Positions 9,604-18,894 of a DNA stretch of 29,095 nt are shown here, in pieces. Origin of the DNA: Coptodactyla brooksi. Taxonomy: Eukaryota; Arthropoda; Insecta; Coleoptera; Scarabaeidae. The stretch spans positions 1 through 29,095 of the forward strand of contig JAWQRM010000140.1 of the NCBI GenBank assembly GCA_033557675.1, written 5' to 3'. Position 1 is the first letter of the stretch. Every line of letters begins with the position of its first letter. Position numbers and translations under genes: made by a program. The notes under the pieces were generated by a model, which was not told where the DNA came from, did no database searches, and worked only from the letters and a program-made list of their open reading frames with translations.

Positions 9604-9850
9604 GACATGTTTCAGAGTTTAAACAATTGCCTCCACTGCACTAAAACCGAAAAGTTTATTTTGCTTGACGCACGCTTCGCCGGCCAAGCCTGCATCTTCA
9701 GAAGTGCTAACATCAAAATGATTTTGCTGTTAGCGTTTCTGAAGATGCCGACTTGGTCGGCGAAACAGGCGTCAAGCACAATAAATGTTTCAGGTTTGGT
9801 GTAGAGGTGGCAAACTTTGTTACTAAGCCAAAGGTTCTAAAAATTCTCAA
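9604..9850. repeat. Palindromic hammerhead-like unit with tail (copy a)
   Basis: Two arms of about 85 bp (about 9618-9715 and 9730-9815) are inverted copies of each other. The plus-strand right arm contains CTGAAGA (9739-9745), a stem GCCGAC/GTCGGC with TTG loop (9747-9761), GAAAC (9762-9766) and GTC (9771-9773). These are the core elements of a hammerhead ribozyme in order; AAGCAC after GTC can pair with the bases just before CTGAAGA as stem I. The left arm reads the same on the reverse strand, with GAAGC instead of GAAAC. A single extra T separates CTGAAGA from the stem. The tail TTACTAAGCCAAAGGTTC (about 9820-9837) is shared with the other copies. It abuts the PLE reverse-transcriptase relic. 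Confidence 0.75.
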
Positions 9851-9888
9851 CCCTGTGACATGTTTCAGCACCATTTCTAAGATTTTTT

Positions 9889-10240
9889 ATGTTTTTGCTA
9901 ATGTTGATCGTTTTCAGCTTGCTTATTAAATGTGCGTTATTTTTTATTGAGTGCTTGTCCTTTAGGTATATCGTACTTTTGACCTTTCTAGCCAAATATT
10001 TGGAAAATTTATATTTTCGGCAACGCTTCCAACATATCCAATATATCTTTTATTTTCGCTTTCGCAATCTTGTACAATATTTGTTTCTTTTACTACTTTT
10101 CTGTATGTTTTTTGGAAGCTATTTGTGGGGTCTCTTTTCATGTATTACTGTTTGTTGTAAATTCATCAGGTTTTATGATGTATTCTTCGTTGTCGATAAC
10201 CGTTGTGTTGCTTTTGTTTACTTTGCCTAGCATTGCGTTA
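9889..10240 (-). pseudogene. Penelope-like element reverse-transcriptase remnant
   Basis: On the reverse strand the first frame reads VNKSNTTVIDNEEYIIKPDE followed by FTTNSNT, which fits the PLE N-terminal 'DKGNxxVVMDxxxYxxK' box. After a stop and frameshift the next frame reads RDPTNSFQKTYRKVVKETNI, then VQDCESENKRY. A further shift gives FSKYLARKVK, LKDKHSIKNNAHLISKLKT and INISKNI. The segment between (family 'YGLPKIHK' box) is deleted and the copy ends before the catalytic palm. It is flanked by hammerhead-like motifs upstream (10471-10504) and downstream (9604-9850), matching the pseudo-LTR organisation known for PLEs. Open frames on the opposite strand here are shadows. Confidence 0.75.
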
Positions 10241-10470
10241 ATTTCTTAGGATTTTTCTCATATTTTTTATTGTTTTTGATGATCTTCGTGGATTGTTAGC
10301 TGGTGATTTTAGCCTAGTTCTGCTTGTGTTTGTTCTCTTTTAGCTTTTGCACTGCTATTTCAGCTTCTACAAGTAAATTTTCGATATTTTTTCTTGTCGC
10401 AATCGACTATGTTATGGTAGTGGATTCAATGTATTTTGTCTGTTTGACAAACACTTGGTTTATGTGCTCA
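10241..10470 (-). other. Probable 5' part of the PLE copy
   Basis: Lies between the upstream hammerhead-like motif and the first recognisable RT box. The reverse strand encodes AEIAVQKLKENKH-type sequence, plausibly the PLE N-terminal region, but too decayed to align. Confidence 0.35.
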
Positions 10471-10504
10471 GTCGACATATATCAGCGTTTACGCCATTTT
10501 CAAG
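10471..10504 (-). repeat. Degenerate hammerhead-like motif at 5' side of the PLE copy
   Basis: On the reverse strand: CTTGAAAATG, a stem GGCGT/ACGCT with AAA loop, GATAT in place of GAAAC, then GTCGAC. The order and spacing match the other hammerhead-like units (CTGAAGATG, stem, GAAAC, GTCGAG). Mutations in the first box and the GAAA box should abolish activity. Confidence 0.5.
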
Positions 10505-13398
10505 ACCTGAAGTGCTCGTCAAAGAGGCAACATACATTGAACCCACTACGATTAAGACGAAGCAAGGAAAAAAACAGTTAAACATGATTATGTTATACTT
10601 TAACATTCTTTTGTGTAAAAGATAACTTAACTATTTTGGTGCGAAGAGTCTTCAAAATAGCGAAAATCTGAAACATGTTGACTACTTGTTTCAGCAAAAA
10701 ATAGTGTTCGTTAATCGTGATAGAAGGATTACCGAACCCACAATGTGTAAAACCAAGCAAGAAGGAAAACATATCCGAACTCTGAGATCTTTCGTTACAA
10801 GCTGTTGTTATCATTTGAACCTTTAACGTGTTTCTTATTCATCGAAGTGTTATTGCGTTATTCTTACAGCAACTGTATTTTATCAAGATCGCGATATAAA
10901 TCAAGACTAAACGTTTTCCAATATCACAGAAATGTCCCTGGAAGAAAAGAATATTTCCTATGCAACTTTCCTTGATGCTGCACCAGCCATTCGTAAATTA
11001 TGGCATGAAGACAAACCGTTTTCATTATCTAAATTCGATACACCCAAGAGCGGAATCGGATCAGAATCCGATCAATCCATGCGAGTTACATGATAATGAA
11101 GAGCACACAGCTAACTTATAATATAATAGAGGAGTCTGCAGTTTATATAGTCTCATGTTTCGTACAGCCCCGTGCTGTAGACGAAAGTGCACGTTTTCTA
11201 AAGTAACAAATGTCGCAACTGAAGCAAAATTGACGTCATCTGTTAATTACTTTAAAAACACGGCAACTGGTAATATTTTCATTTAAAAATCTAGATTTTC
11301 CCTCTCACTCCAACTTTAGAAAGCGAAATGCTATTCTATGACATCTCTTTGCACTTGTACATCTCATACAGCTTACATATTTATGATTTACTGCACAGTT
11401 GCATAATTATTATTATACTATCACTTTAACGATGACATTATTACAATGAACAATGATCATATTGCTCGTAAAAAAGTTGGTTCTTTGAATTTTATCAAAG
11501 TGGAATTGCTCTTCCCGTGTGCTATTGTAATAAAGGGCTTTATAAAGTGCAAAACCGTGTCACCACGGTGTGGTCGACCTGTCATTGGCTTAGAGTTGAT
11601 CATTAAGGCAAATCAGGCTTTAAAGCGTAATTGCCTTTATCATATGCTTTTTAACGCGACAAAGGGACCCACCCACGTTCCCCAAGCGCCTGTTATCGAC
11701 TTTGTTAACGAAATGTCACCAGCTTGATTAAGAGGCTAAATTTGACGTTATTACTGGAAAATTGGCCCGGAAAATCGTTAGTTTCCAAAACGCCCCGAAT
11801 CGTGCTATTACAGTTAACGGTAATTTTTTGGAGAATGAAGTATTCACGAATCCGTCAGAAGTTTCGATCAGTGGAAATATTTACACCTCGTTGTTCGCAA
11901 TAATGGAAGAGTTCGGTTGCAGACGGAATTATAATGACGGGGAATGGAACTGGATTGGAGTAACTGCCCTGACGTTTTATTAAAGCGAAATGGCATTCTA
12001 AGAATTGGTATTCCAACTACAATCGAGTATCGCTTGCATGTGACAGATTGTGATTTTCCGCTGTTATTACGAATGGTTACTCGAACTAGTTTCCTAGAGC
12101 AAATACCATTAATAGTACGATCGACTAGTTACGGTATTTTCAGAATATTCCCTGGTTTCTTTTTCGTAATAACACTTTCTCCGAACGTTTTGTATCGCTT
12201 TTTAGTCATCTGTTTTCCCCCCAACGATATTTTATGACATGGCTTTTGACATTTGCCTTTTTCGTCAGAAAATATCACTTACCTTTTAACTCCATATATT
12301 TGGTTCCCCTTACAGTAAGCGTTAAATGTCATCAGTCACTTGAAAAAAATAAAGCTTATAAAAGATAGAATGTTGTTGCCAGTCGAAAGCAGACACGATC
12401 ATGGAATTCATTTTAGAGATTTGAACATGGAACTAATAAACAGCATGGGCTATCGATCGTGGCAAAAGCTGTACTTCCGGCCAGTAGCTTTACTATCGAC
12501 TGAATTTCGGCGATCCGCATTTAAATGTTTTAATATTTCAACTTTACATCCACCACGTCGACTGTTTTAGCCGTTATTATTAATTTCGTGTACATCTAAA
12601 AGCGCCATTCGTCACTACATGTGCTATAAACGGTAGTGGTGGTGATACTCCCTTCCCCTGCCATAGTTTTTAATTCGTTTTTAATGCTTGAAAAATTGAT
12701 ACGGTGCAGATATTGAAAAAGCTATTCCCTAAAAAAATACAGGCTACATTCCCCGATTGCCGATGCTGCATAACCGGAGGGCGAATTTTACGGGTTTGTA
12801 GAAAAAATTGTTTCATATATTTTTTTACGGTCATCGGAATAACACCCCTATCAAAAATATTTAAAAAACAGATATTTATAAAAGTTACGGTACAGTTATT
12901 TAATTACAATGAACTGTAGAAGAGCCATAGTTGTGGAAATTATTACACTAGTGATGTATATTAAATCTGTATTATTAGAAGGGTTTTTGATTCTTAAATT
13001 TATATTCCATTCATCACATATGGTTCAACCCATTAAAACAATGTTCTTTGATGGTTAAGCAATAAATTTGAATGCTTAATCATCCAGAAACAATGGTTGG
13101 GCTATAAAAGCAGACGTGCAGATAGTAGAGATCATGTTTAGGTTAAAGAGACAATGGTGCCAACGAAACATTTTGGCAAATATATTTCCAAAAAAATGAA
13201 AACATTCTATAATAGAAATGACAACGAACTGGAAAATATTGATTGGTAATATTATATATAGGAAGCGTTATATATAAGAAAAAAACGTAGTATACGATGT
13301 GGAATTGCAATCATGTGCATTTTTTGTTTGTCAGGATTCCTCAGGACAGATACAACTAGCTCTAATAATTTGAAACCGCAGTAGATCTACGAGGTACC
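10505..13398. other. 2.9 kb without a recognisable gene
   Basis: I scanned the open frames here and recognise none. The most protein-like is a 53-codon ATG frame at 10932-11093. Longer frames at 11446-11727, 11762-11983 and 11944-12237 have no motif I can name. A TATAAAAGCAGACGTGC sequence at 13103-13119 resembles a TATA-type core promoter but leads to no gene. Confidence 0.5.
10932..11093 (+). CDS. Small ORF of unknown function (53 codons), weak
   Basis: Starts ATG and ends TGA at 11091-11093. The product begins MSLEEKNISYATFLDAAPAI and is rich in charged residues, with WHEDKPFSLSKF in the middle. I see no signal peptide, membrane segment or known domain. A frame of this length is expected by chance in DNA of this size, so it may well be spurious; an exon of an unrecognised gene is the alternative. 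Confidence 0.15.
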   Translation: MSLEEKNISYATFLDAAPAIRKLWHEDKPFSLSKFDTPKSGIGSESDQSMRVT

Positions 13399-13670
13399 AT
13401 CAAATGGTAACCGGACTAAAACTCTGCATATCGAAAACGCAAAATGTTGCACATTGGCACCGATAGACGACATGTAGGCACATGTCTCACGATGCTGTGT
13501 TGCAAGTTACAGCGTGTTAAATTGCTTACTTGGTTTGTTATTCACGTTTGTGTTAAGGTGCAATTGTGTGGCGCAGCAACTTTTACGATGGATATAAAAA
13601 AAGAACGGCAGTGTGTATGACATTTTGTTATAACTTGCAAAAAACTGCAATTGAAACATTTAACAGTTCC
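13399..13670 (+). repeat. Left unique arm of the foldback element
   Basis: Inverted partner of 14458-14740. Shared landmarks include TCGAAAACGC, CACCGATAGA, GTTGCAAGTTACAGCGTGTT, TTGTTATTCACGTTTGTGTT, TTTTACGATGGATA and ACTGCAATTGAAACATTTAA, all in the same order on the opposite strand of the right arm. Confidence 0.85.
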
Positions 13671-14310
13671 AACTGTTAAATTAACGATTCAGCTGCCAGA
13701 TTTACGTTTCTACTATCAAATTTTTGACTGTAGACGTTTCTACTGTAAAACTGATGTTTTGTAAAATTTACGTTTCAAATGTCAAACTGACATTTCAACG
13801 ATCAAGTCGATGTGTCAAATGTTGACATTTCAACTGTCAAATTGACATTTCAACTATCAAGTTGACGTTTCAGCTCTCAAGCTGACGTTTCAACTGTCAA
13901 ACTGACGTTTTAACTAACAAATTGACGTGTGAACTGTTAAACTGACATTTCAACTGTCAAATTGACAGTTCTACTGCAAAATTGATGATTCAACTATCAA
14001 ACTGACGTTTGTACGATCCAATTGACGTTTTAAATGTCAAATTATCCTTTCAACTCTCAAATTGACATTCCAACTTTTAAATTGGCGTTTAGGCTGTCAA
14101 ATTAACGTTTCTACAGTCAAACTTTCGTTTCAACTGTCACATTGACATTTCAAATGTTAAACTGACGTTTCAACTGTCAAATTGCCGTTTCAACTGTCAA
14201 ATTGACATTTCAACTGTCAAATTGACGTTTCAACTGTCAAATTGACATTTCAACTGTCAAATTGACGTTTCAGCTGTCAAATTGGCGTTTCAACTGTCAA
14301 ACTGACATTT
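13671..14310 (+). repeat. Left tandem array of a 20-bp unit (about 32 copies)
   Basis: The consensus unit is AACTGTCAAATTGACGTTTC. 640 bp equals about 32 units. Outer units (13671-13800) are diverged and irregular. Those from about 14160 to 14300 are nearly identical, so homogenisation is strongest near the centre. Each unit contains the dyad GTCAA-A-TTGAC. Confidence 0.9.
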
Positions 14311-14457
14311 CCAGTTGAAACTTCAATTTGACAGTTGAAACGTCAACTTGACAGCTAAAACGTCAGTTTGACAGTTGAAACGTCAATTTGACAGCTGGAA
14401 CGTCAACTTGACAATTGAAAAGTAAATTTGACAGTTGGAATTTCAATTTAACAGTTA
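14311..14457 (-). repeat. Right array of the 20-bp unit (about 7 copies, opposite orientation)
   Basis: At about 14311 the array switches strand: the unit now reads as GAAACGTCAATTTGACAGTT. About seven units follow before the right unique arm. The arrays are therefore strongly unequal (about 32 against 7). Confidence 0.9.
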
Positions 14458-14740
14458 GATCTGTTAAATGTTTCAATTGCAGTCAGTTTCAGGTGCAGTT
14501 GAAGTTCAAACAAAATTTCACACACACACGCTGTTCTTTTTTTCTATCCATCGTAAAAATCACAGTGCTACACATTTGCACCTTAACACAAACGTGAATA
14601 ACAAACCAACTAATACAATGTAACACGCTGTAACTTGCAACACACTATCGCGAGACACGTGCCTACTGCCATCTATCGGTGTACAAGTCATAAGCATACT
14701 GCGTTTTCGATTTGCAGAGTTAGTCCGGTTAGTATTTGAT
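14458..14740 (-). repeat. Right unique arm of the foldback element
   Basis: Reverse complement of the left arm with scattered substitutions and small indels. Its outer end AGTATTTGAT pairs with ATCAAATGGT of the left end. Confidence 0.85.
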
Positions 14741-15094
14741 CTCATCTCATAATTTGATTATTTCTTGTTCGCCCTAGCAGTCAGTATTGAAGCAGTTAAC
14801 TGTAAATTAATTCAGTCTGCAAGATATTTAACTGAAATTCTAAAGTTTAAAAGTTTCACTGACTTTAATGATGGCAGAAAATTGTTTTCCCATCGTATAA
14901 TATTTGACTATTTTAGGAGTAATTTGGAGAAGTAAGGACGCAAGAAATAATTCTTCGGTAATTAGTCTAATCTGGACGGAGAATTTTCATTTAATATTTA
15001 CTAAATAATAATTTTATTAAATACCTTACTAAACACATTAACTAAGCACCTAAACCACTATAATATTGAAGGATTTATATACCTAATAATTCGA
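14741..15094. other. No gene; half copy of the 80-bp palindrome
   Basis: AT-rich. TTCACTGACTTTAA at 14855-14868 followed by GCAGAAAATT (about 14874-14883) resembles the left half of the palindrome at 1777-1816. No gene is seen. Confidence 0.4.
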
Positions 15095-15540
15095 TTTTAA
15101 TGACAAGTTCATTATGGATTAATTAAATTTTAATGCCTGATCAACCCTCGGACGAGTCAAGTTGATTACATGTATTAATTTGCTTTATTAATTTAATACT
15201 ATCATCTGCTTTAAAGGTTACATTGCACGATGAATTGATTTAGTTCATTATGTTGAAAGTGAGTTTAATGATCTCTAAATCTAGTTATAAGTGGTCTACA
15301 TGTCTGAAATATATAACGTGTGAAGGACTGACGCAGAACTAATTTTGTAAACCCTAGAATCATCTATTAAATTCCTCTTTATTTTCAGTACTATTTAAGA
15401 GGTTAATTATCTAATTGAACTATATGTGTGTGTGTGTGTGTACTATTATTGGTATAGGTTAGTATAAAATTGAACTTTTTTAACATATGATACATTTTAT
15501 TCCTAATTTAACTGTGGAAGGATAAAAGTTCAACAAAATT
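15095..15540 (+). repeat. Unknown dispersed repeat, copy A
   Basis: Colinear and diverged relative of 16320-16745. Shared blocks in order: AATTAAATTTTAATG, TTTATTAATTTAATA, TCTCTAAATCTAGTT (15272-15286), TATTATTGGTAT and AAAAGTTCAACA at the end. It contains a (TG)8 microsatellite at 15425-15440 that copy B lacks. No coding similarity. Confidence 0.65.
15425..15440. repeat. (TG)8 microsatellite
   Basis: Uninterrupted TG run inside repeat copy A, absent from copy B. Confidence 0.95.
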
Positions 15541-16319
15541 CAAGCTTCTACAAAGGTACTCTTAAAAGACGAAAGTATCCATCTGCAAGAAAGATTCAGT
15601 TTGTTAGTGTTACATAATTAATCTAGGATTAAAAATTGCTGAGTTTTATACTCTGAAACATTTAAAAGATACTGCATGATAGCGAACATAAAATATTCCA
15701 TGAAAGAAACATAGCAGTAAATATCCAATATACTCGAGTAATTCTGTACGGCTCTCTAAAAGAAAAAAATGGCGATCTAGTTCGATACCCATATCTTACT
15801 CAATTCTAAGGAATATTGAATTGAATGAAAAACCAAGAAAGGATCCACTTCACCTTAGAAAATTAGATTTTAAACTTATATGAAATACCTCAGGCAAATC
15901 TGACATAAATTAGATTGATAGGTATATAGAAATTGCTGCACGAATTCAGCTTTTTCTGAAAAATGTATAACAATTATTTAAAACATTGGTTTTCGTAGGT
16001 GATAAATTACACCTGATTTAAGTGTACCATCAAACATCCTCTTGGAAATTATATGCATACATATTTCTATATTCTATGCGTTCCACTACGCATATAAGTT
16101 TCTTAGTAAAAGGTTATTTTGTGGTTTATAGAGTTTTGTTTCCGTTTTTATATTCTTTTAAACCAGGAAGGATATGGCTACATACGTTTTAGATTAAGCT
16201 CCTTTAAGCATATTATATCCTCTAATCTGTATTTTCCATTTCTTCATTTTTTCTAAATACTATTTTTTTCCTATTTATTTAATATAGGAGACAGATCTAT
16301 TAGAAACTGATCATACGCA
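15541..16319. other. No recognisable feature
   Basis: AT-rich spacer between the two copies of the unknown repeat; no motif or open frame of note. Confidence 0.5.
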
Positions 16320-16745
16320 ATTACATTTTAATGCCATTTATTATATACCAATTAGATTTAATGTCTGGACCTATACACAGCAAGATAAATTAGTTTTATT
16401 AATTTAATATTATATTCTGCCTAATCGTTTAGAGTAGCCGTATAAAGTGCCATGCTGGATTTATCTGGTCCGTTATATTTGAACTGAGCTTAGCGGTCTC
16501 TAAATCTTGTTTTAAGTGATCCTTTGCTATGCCCTATGTAAATTATCCAAGAGTTTAAACAATTAATGGTATAAATAAATGGATTTGTCTATGTAATATG
16601 TTTTATCTTTAGTATTATCTAACTGCATTGAATCGCATTATTATTATTGGTATCAGCTACATGAAAATTGATATTGTTTAACAAGTTGGACTTTCCTTTA
16701 ATAATTTAACTAGTCCAAGACAAAAGTTCAACAGTATTGGAATTG
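16320..16745 (+). repeat. Unknown dispersed repeat, copy B
   Basis: Second copy of the repeat at 15095-15540, offset by about 1.22 kb (TCTCTAAATCT at 15272 and at 16496). It ends close to the LINE fragment that begins near 16790. Confidence 0.65.
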
Positions 16746-16789
16746 ACGAGGTTCAATTTTCAAGCACAAAATTTTCAAGTTCAACATTT

Positions 16790-17720
16790 TAGTTCGTAGC
16801 TCATAAAAACATTGAAGCTGATATTCCATAAAGCAGCACATTGGGATCAATTTTGTTCAATATCTATGTAAACGATATTCCTGTGCCAAGTCCTATGACT
16901 TAGAAAGCGCCATATAAGAAATGTTATCGCTACACCAAAATGTGAAAAAGAATGCTCGATGTACGTTTCGCTAACCAAGTTATCATTATCAGGAGCGAAG
17001 AAAGACAGTCTTTCATCAAACAGCCTTTCGTCGTTCCTGATGATGCTAAGTTGGTTAGTGCGACATGCGTCGAGCATACCTTTTCAGATTTTGGGTGTAG
17101 TGGTGACATTTGTTTCACTTTTTTACAAAGCAACAGGTTCCAAACCCTCAACTTTATTGCAGACTGGCTGAAAAAATGGAAATTAAAACTCAATCCAAAA
17201 AAAAGTCAAGCAAAAAATTTCATATTACCCAGAATTAAGACCTATACCAAAGTAATTATGGATGAAGCCGAAATTCCGTGGAATATAAATGCAGTCGAAT
17301 ATTTTGAGTTCATTTGGATTCTCGAATAACATGGAAATACCATATTCGAACTGTATTGACTATCTATTACCAACGATTAGCAAGGCTATATCCTGCGGTA
17401 AACATAAAATTTGCAATCAAATATGAACACACCTTACTCCTATGTCATTATTAAGACCAGTTATGATATATGCCTGCAGGATCTGGGGCAACGCTTCCAA
17501 AAGCAATCTGAAAAAATTGCAGACATTTTCAGAACAAAATTTTGAGAAAGCCACATTGGCTCATAAGAAATGAAAAGCTAGATTAAAAGCTAAATATAGT
17601 CACACTTGCACAGTTTATAACAAAGCTTATCAAAATAATCTTAAACAACCTTGCCAAGTGTGACAGTGTTGTCTATTTTCTTCCGGGCCAAAAAGGGATT
17701 CATGTAAGATCGAAACGAAA
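16790..17720 (+). pseudogene. Jockey-like non-LTR retrotransposon (LINE) RT fragment, interrupted
   Basis: The reverse-transcriptase domain of a LINE is recognisable on both sides of an insertion. Before it: NIEADIP, a stop, then SSTLGSILFNIYVNDIPVPS, the palm segment preceding the catalytic box (family 'PQGSxLGPxLFNIYxNDIP'). After it: ADWLKKWKLKLNPKKSQAK, then MDEAEIPWNINAVEYFEFIW, a shifted frame with SLLRPVMIYACRIWGNASKS-type sequence and NLKKLQTF. The catalytic YADD box and roughly 30-40 codons are missing where the palindromic unit (16921-17155) sits. Endonuclease and ORF1 are absent. Multiple frameshifts; dead. Confidence 0.85.
16921..17155. repeat. Palindromic hammerhead-like unit with tail (copy b), inside the LINE
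   Basis: Arms of about 85 bp are inverted copies around a centre near 17010-17025. The plus-strand right arm reads CCTGATGATG (17036-17045), a partly paired stem, then GCGAC where GAAAC is expected, and GTCGAGCAT. The reverse-strand reading of the left arm keeps GAAAC but has CTGATAA instead of CTGATGA. Neither copy therefore has a complete core. The tail ends GGTTCCAAACCCTCAACTTT near 17155, where LINE coding sequence resumes. Open frames on both strands here are shadows of the palindrome. Confidence 0.8.
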
Positions 17721-17976
17721 ACTGCCGCAAGACATCTATATTGATTGAGATGACCAACATCAATAAACGAGGAGTTCGAGAGCTAAGAGGTTCCCATCGA
17801 AATTCTCACGTTGTCAACATATATTTGTTAAACCAGTTTAAAACGAATTGAAGAAAATACAATTTTGATTCTCAAACATCCATCGATTGGCCGATTAGTA
17901 GAAGTGCATTATATTGATCTCAGAATGAATACCGTTGGTTAGACGGAATCGAAACAGACACAAGCACTAATTCTTG
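17721..17976. other. No clear feature between two LINE fragments
   Basis: May contain further decayed LINE coding sequence; no block could be aligned. Confidence 0.35.
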
Positions 17977-18242
17977 TCATAGATACTAAGATTATTGACA
18001 ATGTTGCATATTTGGGAGTAAGCATAGCAAGAAATGGAACGAAAGAAACAGAAATGCATAGGAGAATTGCCCTTACCAATAAAACTTAGATTACCCTTCT
18101 ACCATCATTCAAAAATGCAGATGTATATGGAAAGATTAAAATAAAAGTTTAGCCATTAAAATGTCAATTCTGTACTTTGGAAGTAAAGTATGTGTCATGG
18201 CACAGAATACTTTTAGAAAACGGTTCAAACAGGAATAAGGAA
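17977..18242 (+). pseudogene. Second LINE reverse-transcriptase fragment
   Basis: One frame gives TKIIDNVAYLGVSIARNGTK followed by ETEMHRRIALTNKT, and after a frame change AIKMSILYFGSKVCVMAQNT. These match the C-terminal 'FxYLGVxI...EIxxRI...' and 'ILYGSExWxxT' segments of LINE reverse transcriptases of the RTE/CR1/jockey assemblage. The sequence differs from the fragment at 16790, so it is a different LINE family. Stops and frameshifts mark it as a relic. Confidence 0.6.
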
Positions 18243-18865
18243 AAACAGTACCATTAAAGGTACTGTTTGATTTGAGGAATGTTGCTCACCGCACTGCGGT
18301 TAATTCTCAAGATTCTCTTATACTCTGAGCCCGTATTTTTGTTGCAAATTTCAATTTTGAAATTTTCTCTTTTGACTTGATTCTTTGACTTTTTCGTTCC
18401 TCTCTTTAAGTCCTTTCTTTGTTTCTCTCCCATTATTTTGGCCTTTTTTTCTGCCCTAATTCTCATGGTTCCCCTCAGGAATTATGTTTTTTTTTCATCT
18501 ATTTTGGGTCTTTCGTTACTACTTTTATGTAACTCTGTAGCCTCTACTACCATCACGTTTGTTTTATTAGTTGACTGCTTCGCGATTGTGTGGCGCTTTA
18601 GTCATTCACGTTTGCCGTTTGTCGACACGTTCCTTTTTTAATTTTACTTTGTAACTTTTAACTTGTTTTGTATCTCTTTAGTTTTTTGGTTATTATTTTA
18701 CCAGGTTCACCTTCAGGTGCTGTTTATAACGAGAGCTGTCTTTTTCTTTCATTGTTCACTTATGTTGTTGTATTCAAGGTTAGGTTGACCCCTAAGTTAT
18801 TAGAGCTTAATTTTATTGTTTCATTGTTTGTTATTGGTTCTTTCACGTATTTTGTAGCTTGAACC
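18243..18865. other. Unassigned stretch, possibly part of a PLE-like element
   Basis: A reverse-strand frame at 18254-18466 encodes a very basic peptide (RAEKKAKIMGEKQRKDLKRG) without a known domain. Pyrimidine-rich plus strand. It is followed by a hammerhead-like motif at 18866-18894, so it may be untranslated sequence of a PLE-like retroelement. Confidence 0.35.
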
Positions 18866-18894
18866 CTGAAGAAGAATAAAATCTTATTCGAAAG
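18866..18894 (+). repeat. Hammerhead-like stem-loop (CTGAAGA-stem-GAAA)
   Basis: CTGAAGA (18866-18872), one extra A, stem GAATAA/TTATTC (18874-18879 with 18884-18889, loop AATC), then GAAAG. The layout equals that of the palindromic units, including the single extra base before the stem, but the sequence differs and there is no inverted partner. A clear cleavage triplet is not evident. Confidence 0.45.

Larger units (their letters stand above)
13399..14740. mobile_element. Foldback element with internal opposed 20-bp arrays
   Basis: A 1342-bp structure in which almost the whole sequence is an inverted repeat. Unique outer arms of about 272 and 283 bp (13399-13670 and 14458-14740) are clearly homologous in inverted orientation; for example AACCGGACTA near 13410 matches TAGTCCGGTT at 14721-14730. 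Inside them lie two opposed arrays of a 20-bp unit. There is no coding sequence. This architecture fits the foldback class of nonautonomous DNA transposons (FB/Galileo-like architecture), which have long inverted repeats with internal tandem subrepeats. I could not fix a target duplication, since similarity weakens beyond ATCAAAT at either end. The mobilising transposase is unknown. Confidence 0.8.

Noticed and set aside
9889..10581. Long hydrophobic plus-strand open frames resembling membrane proteins
   Set aside because: They are antisense shadows of the reverse-strand Penelope-like RT remnant; Phe/Leu-rich content results from reading Lys/Asn-rich coding DNA backwards. The same holds for the reverse-strand frame at 2866-3069.
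1338..12958. Shared CTAGTGATGTA at 1338-1348 and 12948-12958 as a second hAT end
   Set aside because: An 11-base match is expected many times by chance among all pairs of positions in a window of this size.
13103..13119. TATAAAAGCAGACGTGC as a core promoter
   Set aside because: No gene or transcript-like open frame follows; a TATA-like match in AT-rich DNA is weak evidence.
14415..14745. Open frames at the right side of the foldback element
   Set aside because: They lie within the inverted arm and repeat array; no codon-level signature or family match.
16847..17193. Overlapping open frames on both strands with similar peptides
   Set aside because: The similarity on opposite strands is caused by the palindromic unit; only the part after 17156 is real LINE coding sequence.
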